DNA of 64,000 nucleotides, taken from the NCBI GenBank assembly GCA_963971285.1, contig OZ020247.1, positions 8,390,614-8,454,613 of the forward strand, in the 5' to 3' direction. The position numbers and the translations under genes are program-made. Source of the DNA: Astropecten irregularis. Taxonomy: Eukaryota > Echinodermata > Asteroidea > Paxillosida > Astropectinidae. Position 1 is the stretch's first letter. Every line of letters starts with the position of its first letter. Below the pieces are notes generated by a model. The model worked only from the letters and a program-made list of their open reading frames with translations. It was not told where the DNA came from and ran no database searches. Positions 14,101 to 24,700 of the stretch are shown here, in pieces.

Positions 14101-17100
14101 CTAGTATCATACAGCAAGTACCCGGTATTAATTCTTTTTTAATTATTGACATAATGTACAGACTGCAGACTGTATACGTGTATGTGTAGGCTACATATAT
14201 TATACTGTGTACTGTACATGTGTGCATACTGTACACGGCTCAGAGATCCCACTCCTAAGTACTGGAAAGTCATACTGCACAGAAAATTATTACTCACTAG
14301 ATTCTGAGTTACCATGGTTACAGAACCTTACACATTGTATGCCACACATGTAAAATTTCTATCTTGATAATGGCCTGCTGCTGCCGGACTTGGCGGAATA
14401 TGTACACTGATATATACTGTATGTACACTGATATACTGTATGTACACTGATATACTGTATGTACACTGATATACTGTATGTACACTGATATACTGTATGT
14501 ACACTGATATATACTGTATGTACACTGATATACTGTATGTACACTGATATACTGTATGTACACTGATATACTGTATGTACACTGATATATACTGTATGTA
14601 CACTGATATACTGTATGTACACTGATATACTGTATGTACACTGATATACTGTATGTACAGTACAGCACACGTGTACATGTACGTATACACATGTACATGT
14701 AGGCCCTAGATGTACAGTATTAATCACATGTATAACAAATAATTTAGGTCTATGGAGGCTTGGTGTAACACTGTTAATTCTTGACGTCAACTTGTAAGGA
14801 GCTGGGCCAAATCCTATGCACTACTGTATGTACGTAAACTTGTACATATGTACATGTAATGGACTGGATCAAGGCTAAGGCCAGTAGCCAATGGTCAGGC
14901 TCAGCTGGTTCGGCACAAACAAATTGCTCAGCATGATACACGACTGTACATGTACATGTATCTTCCTTAGTCAAATAAAAGATAAGCAACCAAATCGCGA
15001 TGAAGTGATATTTTAATTGTTTTGTGTGTTGTGACTTTACACATCATGGATCATGTGAGTGGCCACACATACATGTACATACACAAACAAATCTGAAAAC
15101 ACTAAGGAAAAAGCTGAAATTTAAAAGTTTCTTATAGAGCAGGCTGTGTACAAAAAGCCAACATTTTGAGTTAAGATCTTAACAAACATCAAATCAGATT
15201 CAGATTTAAATCTGAAATCTCACATCCCTTGCATATTGATGAGGTCTACATGTTACTGTCTGCGTAAACATTGAATAACATACACGTACATGACGTTTCC
15301 AGCTGGCAAGCTGATTTTACGTGTATAAACATAAAATCCTTTTGTGCTTGATGAAACTGGGGGGGGGGGGGGAGGGAGGGGGTAAGTGCTAAAAAGGCCA
15401 TGACCTCCACGACCTTCCTGCAATTCACCCTAGTCACCCAATGAAGGGTCACAAAATGCAGTGCATATACGTGTACAGTAGGTACATGTATGTAATTTTG
15501 TGTAAATTGTATGTATGTTACTGAATGAAGGAGGCAAAGAGTATTGTGAAAGTGTGCATTATAATGTACATGTTTGCTTCTAGTTCTAAATGTTAGCTGT
15601 CAGGCCTCTACTGGGGTTTGTGCATTTTATACAGGCATGTAGAGTAGTATCACCTAATACACTGTACATTGAATAATATTGATACATTGAATATTTATTG
15701 CATGATGATATGATGACAGGTTGCAAACTGAAATTAATAATTATGGAGTTAGTAGCCATGGTAATATGAACAGATGGGTGGAATTGCCTTAAATTAATAC
15801 TCCCCAGAACTGCATAGTACACTGTAGACATGTAGGCAGTCAGTCAGTAATTCTCCACAAAATCTGTCATTTAGTGACCTGGATGCTGCACGGACCCTGA
15901 ATTGCCTGACACAAGTGAGCTTGTCAGACAACGGTCATGGTCAATGCAGGGTCAAGCCAAGATCAAACAGACTATGAATGCATCACTACCATGCTGCCTT
16001 GTACATGTAGTTGATACACTGTCCGTTCATTGTGTCTTAATAGTATAAGTACAGTACCATAGATCTACATGTACATGTACATACATATGTGTACCCGTGC
16101 AGTACATGTTACATTGTACATTGAGCAGCAGGTGAAATCATGTTTAAGTGATGTATGTACTGTATACAGCAGGTGCTTTATGCGCCTGTGTACTGTACAT
16201 TGCATACAATGTATAAATATCTAAATGATTAAATGTATGGTGCACATACAGTGCAAATTGTACAGACAACAAATAGATCAATACCAGTATTACATGTAAT
16301 GATGATTATGGGAACAATATACAGGACAGATGGAGATGGCACATAACAAAAAAAAGTCAATTTAAGAGATATATACCTGGGCCTAATGGCCACAACAAAG
16401 AAAGGGCAAAGAGGACAGCTTAGCCTGCTTAGTTAGGATTAAGACGTCTGGAATTGGAAAATTGGAACAAATGCGCATCATGCATGCATTGTGTACATAA
16501 CCTGCAGGTACATTAATGTAAATTTTACACACAATAAAAACTAATTTAAGACAAAGACAAATTTGCAATTTGTACTTTCTTCAGACAATCAAAAAGCAAT
16601 CAGACAATGTTCGACAAAATATTTTTTTGAATATTAAATGCAATGAAAGCGCTCACAATGTAATATCATGTATGCACTACCCCATATTATGTGCATGGTG
16701 CTATTTACAAAACATTGATAGCACAAATGAAAGAAAGGGTTGAAGGCACAGCCATCTGGTCATAGACATGTTCCGTTACAATGGCAAAACCAGGCAAAGC
16801 ATTATTCTCCTGCCAAGCAACGCCAAGGGGCACTCCTGATCTAGAGAAACTGACAATACAATGTAGTCAATGTACATTTGACCATGTTGATAGGACGGGG
16901 CACCAAGCAGAGCAGTGTCAAGCTCAAGACAATGACTAGAAATGCTGTTCAAGGCAATTACTGGTTCCCTCACAGAGGTTCAGGACTGTATTCAGAGAAA
17001 TTTACAAATTTACATTTTATTTTTACATTACATCAGGCCCTTGACTTCAAGTTCCAATCAACAGTGGTTGGCAAATTCTACACCTAGGCAAACTGTCAAA

Positions 17101-20100
17101 CAACATTTGTACACATATTCCCAAGTTCCAACTCAAATTCTCTGTGTCAGAAATTTCAGCACTGCACTCCTATCCTATCCTATCCCATTCCCCAGCCCAC
17201 AGACACGGCAGAAACCAACCAACAACTCCCCACCCCACGGGGCCCACACCTGACAGCACGGTGATATAAGCACCCCTAGGCTCTACTGAATTGTAACCAA
17301 CCATTAGACCCCCCTGCGAAACCTAATTTTCCACTTTCAGGGCCGTCGCGGGAGATGAGAACGAAATCCCGACGGGGGGCCCAAATTGGATGAGAAGACC
17401 ACGAGGTCGATCGGACTGGAGGATGATTTCCACTCGACTTGACTGATTGCACCGATATATGGGGCAAGAAGCTGAATTAATCCCGGCTAATATTCCCAGG
17501 CTGTGTCAATTCCAGAAAACACGTCAAACGCAGAAAATTAATGTGTACTACACTGTGCATGTACAATGGGGGTATAATTACATACGAGGGAATGCTTACG
17601 ATAGGCCTACATGTACATATGTACATATGTACATATCCACAAAATCCACACATACAGTAATTACATGTTTACACTGTACTGTAGTAGGGTGTAGTGAACT
17701 GTGCATGTATTTTGTATCTAACATGCTTTTTCATTTTTCGTAGTGAAAAATACATAAACCAGGCCCGTCTGATAAGATTAATTAATAAATTTGAATTTTT
17801 CTTCATAATGCATCATGTTATGCAGGAATCTGAAAATGTACTCAATGGCAAAATGACAAATAAACCCAATAACTCAATTACAATGTATCAAAAATAACAT
17901 TATTTGAAGAATGAAAGAAAACCAGAGAACATGATATACATTGTATATATATATGTATACATGTACATGCAGTGTACATTGTGTCCTGTATACCAAAATG
18001 TGTATCCTTGTGGAGACATGGCTTTGTTCTCGTGCACTTTAATTGAACACTCTCCAAAGAGCAGAATTGAAATCGCTCCCATTTGAACAAGAATCACTTT
18101 TTACTGAATGTCCCCTAAATTTCTTTGCAATTGCTAAGCACAGATTTTTTACAGTACCTTGAAAATTCCTCCTTTTAGAGTTAATTCAAAAAATTACCTG
18201 TGATACCTTGTGAAGATTATACACTTTTAGAATTTTCTCTGTGGAGAATTCAACCTATTGCGCTAGGCCTCACTAAGGCACATGCGCCCAGACCCTGTAC
18301 AGTACAATGTATGTCAAATAGGACTATGAAGCATGAAGTATTAGAAGTCTAATCAATTTCACTGAATTTTATTTAAAACAAGTGTGAATTACATAGGCCC
18401 TAGAGATAGGCCATTACACATGCTAGAGTTTGCTAAAGACACTTGTCATGTAGGGGCGCTTAGTATTACAAATTACAATAACTCCAAGGGTACATTCAAA
18501 ATTATATAACGCTCATCAAATAACACACAGAAAATCCTTAGTGCTCGAATTGCATGCAAGCTTTGGAGAACAGTAAGTCTCTGCCATCTTCAGTCATGTC
18601 AGTGGAAAAAAAAAAACTACCACCAAGATTATCTTCAAGCTGAGAGCCAGAGACCCTTTCACAGACAGGACAGAAGTGTGATGAGAAGCTCCAGTGTACA
18701 GTATTATGATAAATGATATTGACAGTTTGTGGTAAAAGTCTTGATGTACACAAACTGCCATTTAGTGTGTAGGTAAATCAACAAAAGGGTCTAGATGCTT
18801 ATCACACAAGCTGCAAGCTTCCAACAGCAGGTCATATTCTACAGTATGCACAAGGTTTTTATCTTGTCAAATCAGGAGCAGAGAGAAATTACTCAGGTGT
18901 TTGTTGCAACACACTCTCACTTAAAGGTACATGTAATATCATACTTTGGTTTTTATCAAAGAAATACAGATTAATATGGGCAAAAATATCAAGACAGATA
19001 CAGTAACAGTAATCTGTGAAAATTTCAGTCCCATACGGTGCCCACTTTAGTAGAAAGCAATCTTTTAAAAGATCAAAAAGGTTTTCAGTCGTTGTTTTAC
19101 TATTTTTAAAAATAAATACACCATTTCAGGCGGAAACATTTCAACGGTATGTTTCTACCACCACCATCTTTATACCCTGTAAGCATGGTAAGTTATACAT
19201 AATTCTGTGAACATTTCTGTTTTGGTGTCATACCATGAAGTACACTGTATAATACTACCTTTAAGATTTTCCTGAGTGACCCACGTAGTACATGTATATG
19301 TACGTTTGAGAAAGAACTGGTCCAGACGACAAGAGCACACTCTGTAAACGTACACGTGAACAGAACGAGTAAGTACTCACCTTGACAAACTCAATGATGA
19401 GATTCCCATCGAACGTTGATGCTTCCTTCTGCACCTTCAGCTTGCCTTTGGTTATCGTGAACGGAATGAGCTCGTCGTGCGCCGTCCCCCTGCCGGCAAT
19501 GTCATAAATATCCAGGCCAGATACGACAGTGTGCAGCTCATTTATCACCACGTCAAAAACCTGCGGAACAAGCAAGTTTATAGCATGATTTATGTGAGGG
19601 TGAGGGTGCGAAGTATCTCGGAAAAGAGATAATGTTTGCACTGAGGAGTGAGGAAACTAATAAAGGCTGCACTTCTCTCCAATGCTTCTTCCTTTATTTA
19701 GCCTCAAGTTGGTTGTAATATGACACAATCTACTATATTGTTGATTTTTTCTCTCAACTTCTTGCAGTGGGGTAAACTGGGCATACTGACTATGTAAGGT
19801 GCAGACAAAGGCAGAAATAGATTGAAGCAAATATGAAATCTTTTTTTTTAGCAATTTACATTGAAAATCTCAACACACTTACAATTAAAACCATTTTAAC
19901 CATTAGGCCTACAGATTTACACATTTTGGCAACAACGCGGCACTACGAAAAAAGGAGAAGATTTAATCGTTAAATATTTACATATGTATGAAGTTAAATA
20001 CACAAATTGTACTAAGAAAAATACCCTTAAAAAACACCTTTTTAAAAGCATTTAGACACATGCCCAATGTTTTCATACTGATTACTGTACAGTGTACTAT

Positions 20101-21186
20101 GTATTTATTAGTTGTAATGACCAGAACCCGTAGTCCAGCTGTGCTATATGACATGTATGACAGACTGACTATAGAGCTACATGTACATGTGTAGCTGGGA
20201 ACAGACAAAGAGCTTCAATCATACAGCATACATGTATTTAATTAATTAAGGAGTAATATCAAAATTTCTTTTTAATAATACTTAATTCCCTTTTAATTAA
20301 ATAAACAATTTAGCAGCTCATATACAGCCAATTAAATAAACTTCGCATAGATATTAAAATTCTAATTTTTTGTTTAATATTTTAAACGTTTTAAAACATT
20401 TTTATCATAGGGGCCTACTGACCACTGTGTCATGCAGTTTGTGCATGAATGTGGTTTCAAATTGAAGGCGACTGTGAAGTTTGGGACTCTCCTGTGTTTT
20501 TATCACACACCACACCGTCTGTGAATATACTCCGTTGCACATGCTGTGCCAGGCGTTTTTTACGATAAAAACACAGGGTCAGGGGGGGTTTCCAAACTTT
20601 ACAATCGCCAAATTTAACATGTTTAACTTGTGGTTACTTTATACCACTACTAACCACTAATTTAGTAATAAGTAAGTTAAATATTTCCCCCATTCTTGAA
20701 TTCACACAACTGACTCACTATGGTATTGATTAAATTAATGACCAAGCTGGTGATTGGTACAGCCAGTGGTGGATACAATTTTGTAATTCATTTTGTACAA
20801 TTGTGTTGTGAATTGGTAGCCTGGGACTGGACACTCACCTTCTGTCGAGAAGCAGCGAACCACACCTCGCAAAATTTCAAAACCAAAACATAATCCCCGT
20901 CTTCTTCAATGGTGGTGGAGTAGCCAAACGTGTTGACATCATACCTCTCCGTCTGGTATAGTATCGCGTCCTGAGGAGGCACGCGGCCGATGACCGCTAG
21001 GTTCTTCCCAAAGTCCGAGGCGACCCCAACCTCCAGCGGGTCGGCCTCGTATGGTACGCCGTTCACATCCCGGTGACCTGGGCCGCCGCAGTTGACGGCG
21101 AACACCACATCGCTGCCGGCCTGACAGAAGAAAATGCAGTGAAGAAAAGATGCTAGAAACACGGCAGAGTAAGCCAAGACCACCAT
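5161..21186 (-). CDS. MLEC: Malectin, ER membrane lectin, four exons
   Basis: Exons on the minus strand are 21186-20839, 19560-19381, 5861-5804 and 5381-5161 (stop 5163-5161); phases agree and give 268 residues (human about 292). Visible parts are a signal peptide at about 1-24, the malectin carbohydrate-binding domain at about 27-190 ([14 protein letters not shown]-like [13 protein letters not shown]), an acidic Glu/Asp linker, the [10 protein letters not shown] motif, a single transmembrane helix near 248-266 and the tail PTLFCLCRL, nearly identical to vertebrate malectin. In the family, malectin binds diglucosylated N-glycans in the ER and works with ribophorin I to retain misfolded glycoproteins. 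The start at 21186 gives a clean signal peptide; an in-frame ATG near 21283 would add a hydrophilic extension and is less likely. Intron 2 is 13.5 kb and full of repeats. Orthology is very secure. Confidence 0.96.
6768..7524. mobile_element. Outer MITE with TTTCACACT ends
   Basis: The ends CTTTCACACT and AGTGTGAAAG, and internal CCCCGGGAATTTC-type segments in inverted order, flank the inner element. Confidence 0.6.
6846..7288. mobile_element. hAT-like MITE with long terminal inverted repeats
   Basis: About 31-bp terminal inverted repeats begin CAAAGATTATATAGCGCTA. The flanks ACCAACAC (left) and ACCAATAC (right) differ at one of eight positions, consistent with an aged 8-bp duplication. It is nested in a larger element at 6768-7524. 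Confidence 0.75.
7839..7959. mobile_element. Small palindromic MITE, GGGCCTGTTTG ends, copy 1
   Basis: GGGCCTGTTTGTTTAATGCA is mirrored at the right end; the inside has GGATCC palindromes. Length 121 bp. Confidence 0.75.
9076..9447 (+). mobile_element. TTAA-flanked MITE, copy 1 (full length)
   Basis: Both ends show TTAA followed by AGGTAGTATCATACTTTGGT in inverted orientation. The TTAA duplication is typical of piggyBac-type insertion. The 372-bp element has a central palindrome GATCTTTTAAAAGATC and codes for nothing. I use it as the reference copy. Confidence 0.85.
9667..10050 (-). mobile_element. TTAA-flanked MITE, copy 2 (inverted)
   Basis: Full-length copy in the opposite orientation to the one at 9076-9447, with TTAA at both ends and the same central GATC palindrome. 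The two are separated by only 219 bp. Confidence 0.85.
10430..10636 (+). pseudogene. Fragment of a non-LTR retrotransposon reverse-transcriptase ORF end
   Basis: The plus-strand reading contains [19 protein letters not shown] and [15 protein letters not shown]. This matches the usual C-terminal motif of Jockey/CR1/L2-type ORF2 proteins (GDRxFxxxxPxLWNxLP then FKxxLKxxLF). Only this end remains; upstream reverse-transcriptase motifs are absent. Confidence 0.7.
11599..11874 (-). mobile_element. TTAA-flanked MITE, copy 5 (truncated)
   Basis: Inverted and diverged copy with one terminus missing; the shared block TGAATCTGCATTTCTTTGAC and the right TTAA are preserved. Confidence 0.7.
13116..13454. 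mobile_element. MITE with CAGGGTTCTAGCCA ends
   Basis: A perfect 14-bp terminal inverted repeat, CAGGGTTCTAGCCA and TGGCTAGAACCCTG, bounds 339 bp. The CAGGG end is hAT-like, but the flanking 8 bp match poorly. Confidence 0.7.
14399..14660. repeat. Minisatellite, 19/21-bp unit TATGTACACTGATATACTG
   Basis: Thirteen nearly perfect units; units 1, 6 and 10 carry an extra AT (21 bp). On the minus strand all three frames stay open, which creates spurious ORFs of repeated Tyr/Ser/Val residues. Confidence 0.95.
18921..19264 (+). mobile_element. TTAA-flanked MITE, copy 3
   Basis: Same termini and TTAA flanks; an internal deletion removes part of the segment before the central palindrome. It lies about 115 bp from MLEC exon 2. 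Confidence 0.8.
20467..20609. mobile_element. Small MITE in MLEC intron 1
   Basis: The inverted ends GGCGACTGTGAAGTTTGG and CCAAACTTTACAATCGCC, with TTTTTATC / GATAAAAA inside, form an imperfect palindrome of 143 bp. Confidence 0.65.
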
Positions 21187-21620
21187 GCCGTTGTTACGAG
21201 CTGGGGAATGGCTACAGAACTGTCGTTTGGACATGTTTTTTGGGATGGAATGGAAATCTAAAATTGCAAAAATGCCAGCCGGCATGAAAGATTTCCCGTA
21301 CTCGAGTACAATGTGTACACACGTTCGTACAGTCCTGTCGTTCGAGCCGCGTTGTGCATGTGTTCAATGCTGGTTGGCCACATGTACAAAAACATCGTTC
21401 ATAATATATTAACTTTATATATATCCCATCCATAAAAATTCACTTTAATTTTAAAATTCTCAAAATTTGATAGAAATATAACACAACATCATACTAAATT
21501 TACAGATACAAGATATTAAAAATAAAAATGTGCAATTTTCATGAAATCGTCGCAAAACCTTGCATGATATTTTACACAGAAAAATAAATGATTGATGTAT
21601 CCCATGATGCATTATCAAAG
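21187..21620. promoter_or_regulatory. Putative bidirectional promoter, MLEC and TYW1
   Basis: The two start codons are divergent and only 434 bp apart, so both 5' UTRs and core promoters must lie here unless more distal leader exons exist. Near MLEC the sequence is mixed in composition; towards TYW1 it is AT-rich, with ATATATTAAC-type stretches and a TTTATATATAT run. No clear TATA box can be placed relative to a known transcription start. Confidence 0.55.
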
Positions 21621-21746
21621 ATGGCAGCCTCCATGCAGATGGCTAATTTTCATTTTGTGAACATTTTAGTTTCGCTTTTATGCTGCTGTCACAATGCTGT
21701 TACTGGTGAAAGTCAAAACGAAGGTAAATTAGGTGGTAACTTAAGT
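21621..21746 (+). CDS. TYW1: Probable first coding exon of TYW1 (N-terminal hydrophobic segment)
   Basis: ATG 21621 sits in a good context (AAGATGG). It opens a 42-codon reading with a hydrophobic stretch (NFHFVNILVSLLCCC) like the N-terminal membrane segment of vertebrate TYW1. A GTAAGA donor at 21747 leaves phase 0, which exon 2 at 23836 requires. A second donor at 21724 (AAG then GTAAAT) leaves phase 1 in this frame and would hit a stop in exon 2. With that donor, a different ATG near 21693 gives only about ten residues. An in-frame upstream ATG at 21588 could add 11 residues. The choice is inferred from phase and membrane topology, not from similarity. Confidence 0.5.
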
Positions 21747-24700
21747 GTAAGATGTATTTATGTTTGTATAACAACTACTTAAATGAAATTCTAGAAGGTT
21801 TGCAGTTCATTGTCTGCACAAAGCAATGGCCAATTAATATGGCAATGCATGGCAAGCCAATAATGGCTTTTTCCAATGGTGTACTGTCAGGTACGATACC
21901 TAAAAGGGAATAAAAACAACTTTTTTTAAAGAGATTTACTTAAATATACGTTCGTAATGTCCTCTTCAATATTACTAATACTAGCAAGGTTAAATTTGTG
22001 GAAAGAGGGCAGGGCTTTGATTTTTGAGGGAAATTGTGGGGTAAAAACGGTAACAAAGACGCGACTTTTCACGGATGCGCGGACGGCTGCAGACGAAAAT
22101 ATGGTCTAACATTAGGGCATTAGTGTCAGGAGTGTCTTTTACGCCACCCATATTATTTTCAGTATTTATTTGGGTAGGCCCTAAGAAACTTTTTTTCCCA
22201 CTGAAATATTGCCGAAATATGTTCATTTTAGGGTTTACAGGACCAATGAATAAATTTGCTTTAAGTAACAAATCTCATTTTGGAACAGAAGAAGCTAAAT
22301 AAATACTGAAAATAATATGGGTGGCGTAAAAGACACTAACCCCAACGTTAGTGTCTGCTCATTGTGTGGACTTTTGATACGTTTGTTGTAGGGATTACAA
22401 GTCAACTTGCCCCCTGGCCGACTCGCCCCTTACCGACTCGCCCCTTACCAACTCGCCCCCTCCCCAACTCGCCCCCTGACCAACTCGCCCCTTACCAACT
22501 CGCCTCCTAGCCGACTTGCCCCCTGGCCAACTCGCCCCCTAATTTATTCAGATATGAGATGCAAAATATAAAGATAATTGTTCATCATAATTAATACCCA
22601 AATACTTCTAACCCTTTTGTAGGGCCTACTATGTGTTTATGTCGAACATTTTATAATTAAGTATGAAAATCCACACACAAACTCCTGGTTTGATTTTAGA
22701 AATTTATTATTTCCTTTGCAGAACCAAAAACATCAAGTAACTTAAAAAATGCAACTTAAAAACAAGAAAAGCAAGTCAACAACAACACTTAAAACAAACC
22801 ATAGAACAAAACATATCATCTACAAAAAATGTCAACAATAACACTTAAGACATTTTAAAACAAAATGTTAACAAAATAAGTAAAGAAAAAACATCTTAGC
22901 ATTTTTTTTAGAATAAAAGATAGAACAAAAAATAGTTATAAATTTTATATCAAAAAGTCACACAAACTCAAAAGTAAGTAAAGTTAGTCCTTAGATTTTC
23001 TTACAAAAAGGAATATGCTTACAACTACAATGAAATATCATGGAGCAAGAAGTATCCCACACATGACATAGTCACTTCTTTTTTTCCCCCATCAACCCAT
23101 GCTGTAGATAATGATGATGTCTCATCGTTCCAATCAAGTTGGGGCACTAAGCTTGTGACAAAGCTGTGGACGTCAGCGCCCTGCTGGTATGGTGTTTCAT
23201 TCGTCTCTGGTGTAGCAGCGGTTCTTTTGGGGATCATTTGGTGGAATAAATATGAAAATGTAAGTATTATTTAACTGACATTTGTATTCTTTGTTATTAT
23301 ATTCTCATTTTTTGTATGCATCACCAGCCATTCAATATATTTTGCCAGCACCGACATTCTTTCTGCAAATGCTATTTTGTAGTTTCTTTTATTCTGATTG
23401 TCCAAATTTTATTATGTCATGCCAGCAATAAGGTACCTTCGGCAAAATAACATTTAGAGAAAGAAGTCTGGTATGTCATATTGAGAAATGGCAGATCAGA
23501 AGAATGTGGGTGTTGGTAAAATATACACTTACTTAAATATATTTTTTGGCATTTTTTTTCAGTCAGGTTTTAACTGTCTTACGACAAATGATCAGGCCTT
23601 GAATTTGGTTCTAAAAGGGGCAAGGTAACTTTTCCATTGCGAGGGGCACTTCCATTGGAAAATCATTATGTCTATGGAAATGTTTGAAGGGGGCACCAAG
23701 GCCAAGAACCAGGGCAATGAAGGCCATGGCCTCCGTGGCCTCTGTTAAATTCAAGGCTTGAATGATATTTCATTTTTTAAAACATATCCTTTGTTTGAGT
23801 TCCATTAAATTGGTGAATATTTTTTATTATATCAGGATGCAAGAAACATCCCTAGGAGGCCAGCAGAAGCTGGTGACCAATCAAGACAGAGAACAAATGG
23901 CATCAACCAATCAGATCAGAGACCAGCAAGACCATCAACAACAGCCAATCGAAATGGACACACTGCAGGGAAAAACCAGGGGGGCAACTCTGTTAAAAAA
24001 AACAGGTTAAGGATCTTCTATGGCACTCAAACTGGGACTGCAAAGGTGCGTATATGTAAAATTCTTTCTTTGGTGGTAGAATTTGTTTTGGGGTTATCAC
24101 TCACCTCTAAAAATGCTTTGCTTAAAGAAGTTATAAGCTCCTTAACTGCTGGTTTGTTGTTCTTTGTTAGGTTTGTCTATCATAAGCATTGATTTGTCTT
24201 TCCTCTTGATGACAATTTTGCATTTGATGTTCTTTGGCTTAAAACCTTTCAGCATTTTGCAGAGGATTTGGCGAGCACTGCAGTCTCAAGTGGCATTCCC
24301 TCCGAGGTCATTGACCTGAAGACCTTCGATCCTGAAAGACACATTCTCCCAGAGGTACCTTGCAGGTTTTATATTGTGACATTACATGCAAATCTGGGAA
24401 CACACCTACACCTACAGTACCACCTATCTTTACATAGGGGGTTTACGAAACGGAGGCTCCTGCTCAGGCTCCCGCTCCGGCTCCGGCTCATTTTGTGAAT
24501 CCATTCTAAAATAACGGGCAGGCCTATCAAAATAGAGGCTTTTGGTTGTGATTCGGAAGTAGATTCTCTGGTTTGAAAAGAAAAACAGAGCTTCAGTTTT
24601 GATGAAAAACCTATATTTTCAGCATATGGATGACACAGCCTGAGCCTCCGTTTTGTAAACGGCCATAGTAAATGAAGAACGTTTAAAGGGAGGGTACAGA

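Larger units (their letters stand above)
5862..19380. other. MLEC: MLEC intron 2, 13.5 kb, repeat-rich
   Basis: No additional exon is needed, because the flanking MLEC exons join in phase 0 at FVK and GDYDNPK as in human. The intron is dominated by palindromic TACATGTA tracts. It also holds a nested hAT-like element, TTAA-MITEs, one LINE fragment, a CAGGG-ended element and one minisatellite. The remaining stretches show no coding signal. Confidence 0.75.

Noticed and set aside
14318..14790. Three overlapping minus-strand ORFs of 120-143 codons
   Set aside because: They are translations of the 19/21-bp minisatellite in each frame; there are no splice signals and no non-repeat homology.
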